20,364 bases of DNA. Source: Firmicutes bacterium UBA5766. Lineage in GTDB: Bacteria; Bacillota; Desulfotomaculia; Desulfotomaculales; Nap2-2B. Shown one piece after another: positions 1-7,484 of the stretch. A model generated the notes under the pieces. The model did no database searches, had not been told where the DNA came from, and saw nothing but the letters and a program-made list of their open reading frames with translations. The stretch lies in NCBI GenBank assembly GCA_002418775.1, contig DIEU01000023.1, positions 1 to 20,364 of the forward strand. The letters run 5' to 3'. Position 1 is the first letter of the stretch. Every line of letters begins with the position of its first letter. The position numbers and the translations under genes are program-made.

Positions 1-313
<313 letters not shown>

Positions 314-508
314 AATTTATGCAAAGTTAAATCTGCTCTTTTTTAAATCTGACGAGGTTTCGGTCTTTAGTCCTTTTGCATTCGACTGTTGGCTTGCGCC
401 AAGGTCTTATGGCATCATTTCTAACGACCATTTATAAGCATTCATCTTGCCTCTGTTCAGTTTTCAAGGTTCATTCTGTGGTGTTGAAAAAACCATCACG
501 ATTTATTA

Positions 509-537
509 TCGTTACCACAGATATTTTCTCCTGTCAA
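509..537 (-). promoter_or_regulatory. rrn promoter P2 (sigma-A type)
   Basis: A second TTGACA (532-537) is followed after 17 bp by TAACGA (509-514), again with an extended TGG before the -10. Two tandem promoters about 90 bp apart are the usual arrangement ahead of rRNA operons. The -10 is weaker than that of P1. Confidence 0.65.
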
Positions 538-601
538 GGAGACATTGTCACATTCTTGGAAACCTTGTGTTTTTTGCTCCCCTTGAGTGACAACGAAATT
601 T

Positions 602-630
602 ATCTTACCACTTCTGATTTTAGTTGTCAA
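602..630 (-). promoter_or_regulatory. rrn promoter P1 (sigma-A type)
   Basis: On the minus strand TTGACA (625-630) is followed after exactly 17 bp by TAAGAT (602-607), preceded by TGG, an extended -10. The bases just upstream are A/T runs (AAAACTTTTTTAAAAACA), which would suit an UP element of a strong rRNA promoter. The -35 lies only about 28 bp beyond the lysS stop codon. Confidence 0.85.
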
Positions 631-657
631 CTCTGTTTTTAAAAAAGTTTTAATACC

Positions 658-2196
658 TTACAAGTCTTTATTCTCATGGCTTCCCTGCTCTTTTGGCTTC
701 AGGATCGGGAATAAAATTACATCCCGGATAGAACCCAAACCTGTCAGGATCATCACCAGGCGGTCGATTCCTATACCCAGACCGCCGGCTGGCGGCATCC
801 CGTATTCCAAAGCCTTAAGGTAGTCCTCGTCCATCATATGAGAGAGGTCATCTCCCGCTAAACGCTTTTTAGTCTGTTCCTCAAAACGCATTCTTTGATC
901 TATGGGATCGTTGAGCTCGGAAAAAGCGTTTGCTATTTCTCTTCCCATAATATAAAGCTCAAAACGGCTGGTCAGCCTTGGCTCGTTCTCCTTGCGCTTG
1001 GCCAGGGGTGATATGTCAACGGGGTAATCAATGACAAAAGTTGGCTGGATGAGTTTCGTTTCAACTCTTTCTTCAAAGACCTGATTGAGTACTGTGCCCC
1101 ATGTCCCCGGTTTTTCCGCCTCCAGGCCTAGTTTTCCCGCCGCACGGACAGCTTCCCCGTCACTCTTGATTTCATTAAAATCGATGCCGGTATATTCCTT
1201 TACAACTTCTGTCATTGAAACCCTTTTCCAGGGGGGAGACAGGTTAATCTCCTGGCCTTCGCAGTCTATTGATGGACCGTCTAAAACTAATTTTGCCGCA
1301 TAATTAATTATTCTTTCGGTTAAGACCATCATATCCTCGTAGTCTGCGTACGCCTGGTAAAGTTCCAGCATGGTGAATTCGGGGTTGTGCTTTGTGGAAA
1401 TACCTTCGTTCCTGAAGTTGCGGTTAATTTCATAAACTTTTTCAAAGCCCCCGACCAGCAGCCGTTTTAAATACAGCTCAGGGGCAATCCGAAGGTAAAG
1501 ATCGATATCAAGCGCGTTGTGGTGAGTGATGAAAGGCCGGGCGGCGGCGCCTCCCGGAATGGGGTGCATCATCGGGGTCTCGACTTCCAGAAACTCCTCG
1601 CCTTCAAGAAAGTTTCTAATTCCCTGGATTATTCTGCTTCTTTTTTTAAAAGTTTCCTTAACATCCGGGTTTACGATGAGATCAAGGTAGCGCTGCCGGT
1701 AACGGAGTTCTACATCTTTTAACCCATGCCATTTTTCGGGGAGCGTGCGCAGGCATTTGGACAGAATAACAAAGCTTTTTACGGCAATTGTCACTTCCCC
1801 AAGACGGGTTTTAAAAACGCTTCCCTCCACACCCAGAATATCGCCAAGATCTACTTTTCCAAAAAGGGCATAGGATTCTTCACCGATCTCGTTAGATCTA
1901 AGATAAATCTGAATGCGGCCGGACAAATCCTGCAAATCAGCAAAAGTCGCTTTGCCATGACCGCGCCTGGCTATCAAGCGCCCGGCGACAGCCACATATT
2001 GCTCCTGACCTTCCTCGTAATTATTCTTTATTTCATCAGCTTCGCGGGTTCTCTCAAAACGTCCCCCGTAAGGATTGATCCCCTTTCCCCTGATTTGGTC
2101 AAGTTTTAAACACCGCAGGCTAAAAGTTTCATTTTCGTCCTCATTTGTAAAAGAACAGTCTTGTCCCACAATATTTCCCGCCCCTGGCCGATCCAT
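658..2196 (-). CDS. lysS: Lysyl-tRNA synthetase, class II
   Basis: Charges tRNA-Lys with lysine in the cytoplasm using ATP. The 512-residue product has an N-terminal OB-fold anticodon-binding domain (about residues 65-165, VAVAGRLIARRGHGKATFAD) followed by the class II catalytic core. Motif 1 lies around FLEVETPMMHPIPGG, motif 2 around FRNEGISTKHNPEFTMLE and motif 3 at GLGIGIDRLVMILTG. The ATG start is preceded by AAGGAG at good spacing. Compared with typical LysRS (about 490-500 residues) the N-terminus carries some 25 extra polar residues before the conserved LRxxGINPYGGRF region. It lies 24 bp after greA and probably shares its promoter. Downstream comes the rRNA operon, as in Bacillus subtilis where lysS precedes rrn. 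No clear terminator is seen between lysS and the rrn promoters. Confidence 0.97.
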   Translation of the reverse strand: MDRPGAGNIVGQDCSFTNEDENETFSLRCLKLDQIRGKGINPYGGRFERTREADEIKNNYEEGQEQYVAVAGRLIARRGHGKATFADLQDLSGRIQIYLRSNEIGEESYALFGKVDLGDILGVEGSVFKTRLGEVTIAVKSFVILSKCLRTLPEKWHGLKDVELRYRQRYLDLIVNPDVKETFKKRSRIIQGIRNFLEGEEFLEVETPMMHPIPGGAAARPFITHHNALDIDLYLRIAPELYLKRLLVGGFEKVYEINRNFRNEGISTKHNPEFTMLELYQAYADYEDMMVLTERIINYAAKLVLDGPSIDCEGQEINLSPPWKRVSMTEVVKEYTGIDFNEIKSDGEAVRAAGKLGLEAEKPGTWGTVLNQVFEERVETKLIQPTFVIDYPVDISPLAKRKENEPRLTSRFELYIMGREIANAFSELNDPIDQRMRFEEQTKKRLAGDDLSHMMDEDYLKALEYGMPPAGGLGIGIDRLVMILTGLGSIRDVILFPILKPKEQGSHENKDL

Positions 2197-2220
2197 TAGT
2201 TTCTCTCCTTAAATCAGAGT

Positions 2221-2703
2221 TTAGGAAACATCCATGATTTCGAATTTAACAAGCCCGGCCGGGACGCTGATTTCAACAACGTTTCCCTTGCGTTTGCCCA
2301 GGATGGCGCTGCCAACCGGAGATTCGTTAGAGATCTTCTTGTCCATGGGATCAGTTTCCGCCGACCCAACAATTGTATATTCAAACTCGCCGCCGTCTTC
2401 CATATCTCTCAAAACAACGGTCGAACCTACTCCAACTTCTCCTGTCGCCGCCGATTCCCCGTCAATAATCCGGGCATTCCGCAGCATTTTTTCTAAAGTA
2501 AGAATTCGGCCTTCAATAAAAGCCTGTTCATTTTTAGCGTCTTCATATTCAGAATTCTCAGTAAGATCTCCAAACTCCCTGGCCTGTTTGATCCTTTGAG
2601 CTACTTCCCGGCGCCGAAGAGACTTCAATGTGTCCAGCTCTTCTTCCAGCTTTCTCAACCCCATGGAAGTAAGGAGCACCTCTTTGCCTTTTTCCTTTTT
2701 CAC
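2221..2703 (-). CDS. greA: Transcription elongation factor GreA
   Basis: Rescues backtracked RNA polymerase by stimulating transcript cleavage through the secondary channel. The protein has 160 residues, the standard family length. The N-terminal coiled coil (about 1-80) contains the acidic tip GDLTENSEYEDAK, with D46 and E49 as the cleavage-stimulating residues. The C-terminal FKBP-like domain ends in SPVGSAILGKRKGNVVEI. The start is GTG at 2703, preceded by GGAGAG at 8-nt spacing; no better upstream start is seen. It is the first gene behind a consensus promoter and leads into lysS. Confidence 0.97.
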   Translation of the reverse strand: MKKEKGKEVLLTSMGLRKLEEELDTLKSLRRREVAQRIKQAREFGDLTENSEYEDAKNEQAFIEGRILTLEKMLRNARIIDGESAATGEVGVGSTVVLRDMEDGGEFEYTIVGSAETDPMDKKISNESPVGSAILGKRKGNVVEISVPAGLVKFEIMDVS

Positions 2704-2797
2704 AAGCTTTACTCTCCAGTTATTTTCAGGCTTTTCGTCACAATATATGCATACTGAGCTGCTTTATGCCAAACTAAAACCCGTAATTAGTTCGAAA

Positions 2798-2822
2798 GCA
2801 CTGCTCTTTCTTTAAGCAGTGC
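2798..2822 (-). promoter_or_regulatory. Hairpin early in the greA 5' leader (possible attenuator)
   Basis: The arms GCACTGCT and AGCAGTGC pair perfectly (8 bp, 9-nt loop) and on the minus strand are followed by TTTCG. The hairpin starts about 14 nt after the predicted transcription start. The U-run is short, so it could be a weak terminator, an RNA-stabilising 5' hairpin or a leftover of the upstream transcript's end. No competing structure was identified. Confidence 0.5.
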
Positions 2823-2842
2823 CTTGATTGTTATTTTAACAC

Positions 2843-2871
2843 ATTATAAAAAGCGCCTGTTTCTTTGTCAA
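2843..2871 (-). promoter_or_regulatory. Perfect consensus sigma-A promoter of greA-lysS
   Basis: On the minus strand TTGACA (2866-2871) and TATAAT (2843-2848) are separated by exactly 17 bp, a full consensus match. Transcription should start near 2836, giving a 5' leader of about 130 nt before greA. It sits directly after the dusB stop codon, so greA-lysS can be expressed independently of the cobO-dusB cluster. Confidence 0.9.
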
Positions 2872-2880
2872 GGTGAAACT

Positions 2881-3855
2881 TTAAGAATTATTCACCTTTA
2901 CAAAATCTTGTGTGAGCAAAACGGAAAGCTCCCTAACCGATTCTGCCCGGTTAATTCTTTGCCGCATTAATGCCGCTCCCGGCAAACCCTTGATGTACCA
3001 GGCGGCATGCTTACGCATTTCCAGGAGGGCAATCTTGTCCCCTTTGCTTTGAGAAATAAGATCCAGGTGCCTTATAGCGGTGTTGAGCTTTTCGTAAAAT
3101 GAGGGAAAGGGAAGAAGTTCATCTGTGGATAGATAATGAATCGTCCTTAAGAAGATCCAGGGATTACCAAGAGCCGCCCTGCCGATCATTACAGCGTCAC
3201 AACCCGTTTCATTCAGCATCATCCTGGCGTCTGCCGGTGTCTGAATATCTCCATTACCGATAACTGGAATTGTTAAGGCGTCTTTCACCGATTTTATGAT
3301 TTCCCAGTCAGACCGTCCGGTGTAATACTGGGATTTGAGGCGTCCATGAACCGTTACTGCCGCCGCGCCGGCAGATTCCGCCAAAAGCGCTATTTCCACA
3401 GCATTGACCGAACTCTCATCCCATCCCTTACGCATCTTCACAGTTACGGGAACATTTACACTGGAAACAACCTCCCGTACAATCCGGGCGGCCAGTTCTG
3501 GATTTCTCATCAGGGCTGCGCCGGCGCCGTTTCGAACAACTTTCGGCACAGGACAGCCCATATTCAGATCGACAAGATCAGCTCCCGCATTCTCGGCAAT
3601 TCTTGCAGCTTTGGCCATGTTTTCGGGATCAGAGCCAAAAATCTGGACCGACAAAGGCCCTGTTTCACCTGTGTGATCCAAAAGAAGCAAGGTTTTCGGG
3701 TTACCGTATAAAAGAGCCTGATCGCTGATCATTTCAGTGCAAACCAGAGCACAGCCGGCTTCTTTTGCCAGGATCCGGTAAGCCCGATCGCTGATTCCCG
3801 CCATAGGAGCCGCTATAACCTGGTTGCTCAGCCTGACCTTACCGATTGCGTTCAT
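2881..3855 (-). CDS. dusB: tRNA-dihydrouridine synthase, DusB type
   Basis: FMN enzyme that reduces specific uridines of tRNA to dihydrouridine. The product has 324 residues with a TIM-barrel. The N-terminal flavin site is APMAGISDRAYR (about 16-26), and the catalytic cysteine is C101 within DLNMGCPVPKVV. KMRKGWDE, TVHGR and PVIGNGDI mark later barrel strands, and a helical C-terminal domain completes it. The ATG overlaps the end of coaX by 17 bp and has only a weak ribosome site, so translation is probably coupled. This is the last gene of the cobO-birA-coaX-dusB cluster. The dusB to lysS neighbourhood is conserved in many Firmicutes. Confidence 0.96.
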   Translation of the reverse strand: MNAIGKVRLSNQVIAAPMAGISDRAYRILAKEAGCALVCTEMISDQALLYGNPKTLLLLDHTGETGPLSVQIFGSDPENMAKAARIAENAGADLVDLNMGCPVPKVVRNGAGAALMRNPELAARIVREVVSSVNVPVTVKMRKGWDESSVNAVEIALLAESAGAAAVTVHGRLKSQYYTGRSDWEIIKSVKDALTIPVIGNGDIQTPADARMMLNETGCDAVMIGRAALGNPWIFLRTIHYLSTDELLPFPSFYEKLNTAIRHLDLISQSKGDKIALLEMRKHAAWYIKGLPGAALMRQRINRAESVRELSVLLTQDFVKVNNS

Positions 3856-4603
3856 AGATAATCCGCAGTCCGGTCAAGGTAAGCAGCGGATCCACCTGGT
3901 CAATAACGCTCGTTTCCTGAGCAATTAATTCCGCCAGCCCTCCTGTGGCAAGAACAAAGGCGCTACCTCCCAGTTCTTTTTTCATGCGCCTGACAATCTC
4001 ATCCACCTGACCGGCGAAACCGTAAACAATACCCGATTGAATGCTGTGCACAGTATTTTTCCCGATAACTGAAGGCGGACGCACAAACTCTACTCTCGGA
4101 AGCTTGGCGGCCCTTATAAAAAGAGCCTCTGTAGAAATGCCTACTCCCGGTGTAATCGCGCCGCCAAGATACTCTCCTTTAGCTGAAACGGCGCAAAAAG
4201 TTGTTGCTGTGCCAAAATCAACAATCACCAGAGGACCGCCGTAAAGCTCATAACCCGCAACAGCGTTTACGATCCGGTCAGCGCCGACTTCTCTGGGATT
4301 ATCATAATGTATGGCCAGCCCTGTTTTAATACCCGGCCCGACAACCAAAGGAATAATCCCGAAATACTTATGCGCCACCTGTTCAAGTGAAAACATCAAC
4401 GGCGGAACAACCGAGGAGATGACCAAATCTTCAATTTCTTCCAGGGATATGCCTCCAGAAGCAAGCAATTCGCGCAGCAGCATGCCATATTCGTCAGCGG
4501 TACGCGCGGGCAGCGTAGAAAGACGCCAGTGTTTAAGCAGTTCCTTCCCTTTGTAAACTCCAAGCACAATATTTGTATTCCCCACATCGAAAACCAGAAT
4601 CAT
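3839..4603 (-). CDS. coaX: Type III pantothenate kinase
   Basis: Phosphorylates pantothenate, the first step of coenzyme A synthesis. Of normal length at 254 residues. It shows the ASKHA phosphate-binding start MILVFDVGNTNIVLGVY, the pantothenate/active-site segment GADRIVNAVAGYE, and IVDFGTATTFCAV followed by GGAITPGVGIS. The ATG overlaps the TGA stop of birA (ATGA), the classic coupled arrangement, and the 3' end overlaps dusB. No other pantothenate kinase is in the window. Confidence 0.97.
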   Translation of the reverse strand: MILVFDVGNTNIVLGVYKGKELLKHWRLSTLPARTADEYGMLLRELLASGGISLEEIEDLVISSVVPPLMFSLEQVAHKYFGIIPLVVGPGIKTGLAIHYDNPREVGADRIVNAVAGYELYGGPLVIVDFGTATTFCAVSAKGEYLGGAITPGVGISTEALFIRAAKLPRVEFVRPPSVIGKNTVHSIQSGIVYGFAGQVDEIVRRMKKELGGSAFVLATGGLAELIAQETSVIDQVDPLLTLTGLRIIYERNR

Positions 4604-5607
4604 AACGAGGAACCCTCCTTCCTGCCTGCCTGCAGATCAAATCCTCTCTGAAGAGAAACATCTCCCGCAACAAATTCTTTCAAGCTGCCGTCCTCAAGGC
4701 GCAGGATCAGATTGCCGCGCTCATCAACATCTTCAGCCCAGCCTTCGAAGACATCTTTGACGCCGTTTACCCTAATCATCCTGTTTAACATAACGCACAT
4801 CTCTTTCCAAAAACGTAAAATTGGCTGAAATCCGTTTTGCAGCCATAAATTATACAGCTGTTCTATTTCCATTAATATTTCCTGGAGTAAAACCGTCCTT
4901 TTTACAGGCTGGCCTGTGTATACTTTCAAAGAAGTGACGGTATCTTCCAGTTCCTCAGGAAATTCTTCAACATTTACGTTGATTCCTATTCCCATAACCA
5001 GGTAATTAATCCTTTCTATCTCGGCGCTCATTTTCGAAAGAATGCCGCAAACCTTCTTCCCGTCAAGCAAAATATCATTAGGCCATTTTATCCCTGCTTC
5101 AACATTTGCGATTTTACGGATAGCCCTCGCCACCGCTACTGCCCCCAGCATGGTAAGCGTGGGAGCGTCCGAAGGATTAACCGGCGGAAAAAGAATGATT
5201 GAGCACCAGATCCCTTTGCCGTACGGAGAGAACCAATTTCTCCCCAAACGGCCTCTCCCGCCCGACTGTTCCTCGGCAATTACCAGAGAGCCGTCGGGAC
5301 AACCGCGATCCGCCAGTTCTCTTGCTGTTTCATTTGTTGAGATTGCATGTTCGTAATAATAGACTTTCCTGCCGATAAACTCCGTCCTCAGACCATCGTG
5401 GATTTCTTCCGGATAAAGACGATCAGGCACGCCAAGCAACTGGTAACCTGCGTGCGGCAGGGCAGCAATCTCGTATCCGCTTGCCCGCAGAGTCTGGATA
5501 TGTTTCCAAACGGCAGTACGGGAAATTCCTAAATTCCTGCAGATAATTTCACCTGAAATAAATTCCGGAGAAGACTCCTTTAATAAATGTAAAACACGTT
5601 CCTTCAT
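4600..5607 (-). CDS. birA: Bifunctional biotin-[acetyl-CoA-carboxylase] ligase / biotin repressor
   Basis: Attaches biotin to biotin-dependent carboxylases and, through its N-terminal winged helix, probably represses biotin genes. At 335 residues it has a DNA-binding domain (about 1-65; ISRTAVWKHIQTLRASGY is the recognition region) and a ligase domain. The biotinyl-AMP loop is GGRGRLGRNWFSP, and KWPNDILLDGKKVCGIL is the catalytic-lysine region. A small SH3-like C-terminal domain follows. The start ATG lies 9 bp after the cobO stop with a poor ribosome site (GATAGGT), so coupling to cobO is likely. It overlaps coaX by 4 bp. No biotin operator was recognised here. Confidence 0.96.
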   Translation of the reverse strand: MKERVLHLLKESSPEFISGEIICRNLGISRTAVWKHIQTLRASGYEIAALPHAGYQLLGVPDRLYPEEIHDGLRTEFIGRKVYYYEHAISTNETARELADRGCPDGSLVIAEEQSGGRGRLGRNWFSPYGKGIWCSIILFPPVNPSDAPTLTMLGAVAVARAIRKIANVEAGIKWPNDILLDGKKVCGILSKMSAEIERINYLVMGIGINVNVEEFPEELEDTVTSLKVYTGQPVKRTVLLQEILMEIEQLYNLWLQNGFQPILRFWKEMCVMLNRMIRVNGVKDVFEGWAEDVDERGNLILRLEDGSLKEFVAGDVSLQRGFDLQAGRKEGSSL

Positions 5608-5616
5608 ACCTATCTT

Positions 5617-6156
5617 TTACCGCTCAATACCCTCCCTGGGTAAGACACCTTTCTTATAATAATGTTTGATCTCTACCATTTCGGTTACCAGGTCAGCTTC
5701 TTGAATAAGTTCGGGAGGAGCGTTCCTTCCCGTTAATACCAGCTCAACATGTCCGGGTTTTTCCTCGATCAGTTTAAGGACATCTTTTAGTTCAACCAGT
5801 TTGAAATACATAGCCGTATTTATTTCATCCAAAATAACAATGCTGTATTCGCCTGAGGATATAGCTGCTTTAATTTTTTTAATTCCTTCTTCAGCCAATT
5901 TGAAATCATCCGCCGTCGGAGGGTTCAAGGGACTGAATAAAGTCTCCCGGCCAAACTGTTCGATGATAATAAATTCACTGACCATTTTTGCAGACATTAA
6001 TTCGGAACTGGGCGTACCTTTCATAAACTGCCCCATGTATGTCCTTAAGCCGCAGCCCATCGCTCTGAAAGCCAAACCTAAAGCTGCCGTAGTCTTTCCT
6101 TTGCCATTACCAGTATAAACCTGCACGTAGCCTTTTTCCAGCCTGGTAACGATCAT
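5617..6156 (-). CDS. cobO: Cob(I)alamin adenosyltransferase, CobO/BtuR type
   Basis: Transfers the adenosyl group from ATP to cob(I)alamin or cobinamide to make the coenzyme form. The recognisable protein starts at the ATG at 6156 (MIVTRLEKGYVQVYTGNG) with GAGGGTG upstream, giving 179 residues, close to the family norm. The Walker A loop is GNGKGKTTAALGLAFRA, and the Walker B-like part is YSIVILDEINTAMYF. VELVLTGRNAPPELIEAD-type residues and a C-terminal IKHYYKKGV are also typical. The frame stays open a further 97 codons upstream to a GTG at 6447, but that part resembles no CobO and I exclude it. It heads the birA-coaX-dusB cluster. A cobalamin riboswitch was looked for upstream and not found. 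Confidence 0.95.
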   Translation of the reverse strand: MIVTRLEKGYVQVYTGNGKGKTTAALGLAFRAMGCGLRTYMGQFMKGTPSSELMSAKMVSEFIIIEQFGRETLFSPLNPPTADDFKLAEEGIKKIKAAISSGEYSIVILDEINTAMYFKLVELKDVLKLIEEKPGHVELVLTGRNAPPELIQEADLVTEMVEIKHYYKKGVLPREGIER

Positions 6157-6503
6157 TTTTGCACCCTCATAGCGAGACTTTTTACGCCAATTAGTATTCC
6201 CTCTTTGAGCTTTAAACTCCTGCTCAAAAAAATGTTTCCGGTTGAAGCCGATGGCTGCGGCAGGCGGATTTGGTTGCCACTTGCAAAGCGATATCTGGTG
6301 TGCTAACATAATAAATATAAGAAATACCCTGCTATGCGCGTGGTTGCTTTGAAGTTTTGATCCAACAAGATCAAAAGGGAGTCCGGCTCTGAGTGCGGCT
6401 TGTATGCCTTTTTTTAGGACACGAAAGGCAGTCAGGAGGACACCCACCTAGTTAAGCTGGGTTCAGAAAACTTGGGTAATCACGGCATTGGTGGGGTTAC
6501 TTA
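6157..6503 (-). other. Region upstream of cobO with an unexplained open frame
   Basis: Between cobO and the divergent trxA promoter the cobO frame remains open to a GTG at 6447, adding 97 codons with no recognised domain. The translated stretch is rich in Pro, His, Lys and Arg and has no CobO similarity. It is more likely a non-coding or repeat-derived sequence than a real N-terminus. No clear sigma-A promoter for the cobO cluster was found in it, so the transcription start remains open. Confidence 0.4.
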
Positions 6504-6532
6504 TTGACAAAGTATTTATTGCAATATATAAT
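6504..6532 (+). promoter_or_regulatory. Perfect consensus sigma-A promoter of trxA
   Basis: TTGACA (6504-6509) and TATAAT (6527-6532) are 17 bp apart. Transcription should begin near 6539, about 40 nt before the trxA start. Confidence 0.9.
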
Positions 6533-6579
6533 TTGCTTGATAATGAAAAATGTGGCAGCTTTCGAAAGGTGGGAAAAGT

Positions 6580-6909
6580 ATGGCCGATGAAAAAATCATG
6601 GCTTTAAACGATGACAGTTTCAACTCTTTTTTAGGTTCCACTGACACTCCTGTACTGGTTGATTTCTGGGCGCCCTGGTGCGGACCTTGTAAAATGTTCG
6701 GACCGGTAGTAGAAGAAGTAGCCAAAGAATACGAAGGAAAAATCCAGGTTGCCAAGATAAATGTTGACGAAAGCCCCAACATATCTGTCAATCATAAAGT
6801 ATCAAGCATCCCGACAATAATTTTGTTCAAGAAAAACAAGGAAGTAGAACGTTCGGTAGGTTATAAAACAAAAAACGACCTTAAAAAAATCATCGAAAAG
6901 CATTTATAA
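6580..6909 (+). CDS. trxA: Thioredoxin
   Basis: Small cytoplasmic dithiol-disulfide oxidoreductase. The product is 109 residues from the ATG at 6580 (MADEKIMALNDD). This ATG is preceded by GGTGGG and gives the normal family length; an upstream in-frame ATG at 6550 would add 10 atypical residues. The active site is WAPWCGPCKM and the cis-proline loop is SSIPTIILF. A terminator follows within 50 bp, so it is monocistronic. Regulation is not evident beyond a consensus promoter that implies high basal expression. Confidence 0.96.
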   Translation: MADEKIMALNDDSFNSFLGSTDTPVLVDFWAPWCGPCKMFGPVVEEVAKEYEGKIQVAKINVDESPNISVNHKVSSIPTIILFKKNKEVERSVGYKTKNDLKKIIEKHL

Positions 6910-6956
6910 AAGAAAAGGTTTTAATCCTTCAACAGCCGCCATCATTACCATATCTG

Positions 6957-6992
6957 AAAACCTCTGGCCATATAAGCCGGGGTTTTTATTTT
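6957..6992 (+). terminator. Rho-independent terminator of trxA
   Basis: AAAACC pairs with GGTTTT around an inner TGGC/GCC(G) stem, followed by TTTTTATTTTTT. It lies about 48 bp after the trxA stop. Confidence 0.8.
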
Positions 6993-7039
6993 TTATTCCA
7001 GAGTGTATTTGGACAATAGAAACATTTTTCATAAATCAT

Positions 7040-7089
7040 TTGTTAAAAATAGTATTATTTCGTTAGAAAAATGACCATACTATTAACAA
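7040..7089. promoter_or_regulatory. Imperfect inverted repeat upstream of the winged-helix-like gene (candidate operator)
   Basis: The left arm TTGTTAAAAATAGTAT (7040-7055) matches the reverse complement of the right arm ATACTATTAACAA (7077-7089) except for three extra A bases. The 21-bp spacer is A/T-rich. It ends 30 bp before the start of the 90-residue putative DNA-binding protein, a place where an autoregulator would bind. Function is inferred only. Confidence 0.4.
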
Positions 7090-7119
7090 ACTTCATTACC
7101 GCAATTAGGAGGTGAGAAC

Positions 7120-7392
7120 ATGACAGAAATCAGCCTGCCGGAATACTTTACGAAAGTAAACGACCGTTTGCCCGGAGAAGCCGAGCGTGTTTTAAAAGCT
7201 CTGGTGGAAGAAGGAAGTATGAATAAAGAAGATCTTTCATTGACAGCCAGAGTAAAAAGAGCCGTTTTGGATCATGTGGTTATGCAACTTTTCGCCCTTG
7301 GACTGGTTGATGTTTCAACAGAAGGTAAAAGTAAAATTTGCAGTTTAACCAGATTGGGCGGTGATTATTTCCAACTTATTACAGCCGGTTGA
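7120..7392 (+). CDS. Small winged-helix-like protein of unknown function
   Basis: The product has 90 residues behind an excellent ribosome site (TTAGGAGGTGAGAACATG). I do not recognise the family with certainty. The order of predicted elements suggests a winged helix: helix EAERVLKALVEE, a turn, KEDLSLTARVKRAVLDHVVMQLFALGLV as helix-turn-helix, and VDVSTEGKSKICSLTRLGGDYFQ as the wing. It would therefore be a small DNA-binding regulator. No metal-binding cysteine cluster is present. It stands alone: trxA ends in a terminator upstream, and a strong palindrome covers its own stop codon downstream. The inverted repeat at 7040-7089 may be its operator. Confidence 0.75.
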   Translation: MTEISLPEYFTKVNDRLPGEAERVLKALVEEGSMNKEDLSLTARVKRAVLDHVVMQLFALGLVDVSTEGKSKICSLTRLGGDYFQLITAG

Positions 7393-7412
7393 TACAAATC
7401 AACCGGCTGTAA
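7379..7412. terminator. Perfect 15-bp palindrome over the end of the winged-helix-like gene
   Basis: TTACAGCCGGTTGAT and ATCAACCGGCTGTAA pair perfectly around an ACAA loop. The stop codon of the upstream gene lies inside the left arm. There is no U-run after it (AATAATAATT), so it may act as an mRNA 3' stabiliser or a weak terminator. Confidence 0.6.
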
Positions 7413-7484
7413 TAATAATTGACTGGTTGCACCCTTCCCGTTTTCCGCATGTTTAAGATATAATTATAAAAGCACGTAACTATC

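Larger units (their letters stand above)
314..657 (-). other. rRNA operon leader and promoter region (no protein gene)
   Basis: This 344-bp stretch between lysS and 16S rRNA holds no credible gene. It carries two tandem promoters (separate entries). A boxA/processing-like block, CCTTGAAAACTGAACA on the minus strand, sits within 453-472 and is typical of Firmicutes rRNA leaders. A small hairpin at 389-402 (stem TTGGC/GCCAA, GCAA tetraloop) follows. The short frames seen here on the plus strand have no family resemblance and lie in transcribed leader DNA, so they are not called. Confidence 0.8.

Noticed and set aside
376..823. Plus-strand frames in the rRNA leader and the end of lysS
   Set aside because: They lie opposite the rrn leader, both rrn promoters and the lysS 3' end, have no ribosome site and resemble no protein.
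1726..2109. Plus-strand frame of 127 codons opposite lysS
   Set aside because: It is antisense to a well-conserved synthetase, with no ribosome site or family resemblance.
6157..6579. Cobalamin riboswitch in front of cobO
   Set aside because: No B12 box or aptamer core was found there; the only cobalamin aptamer is at 13236-13424.
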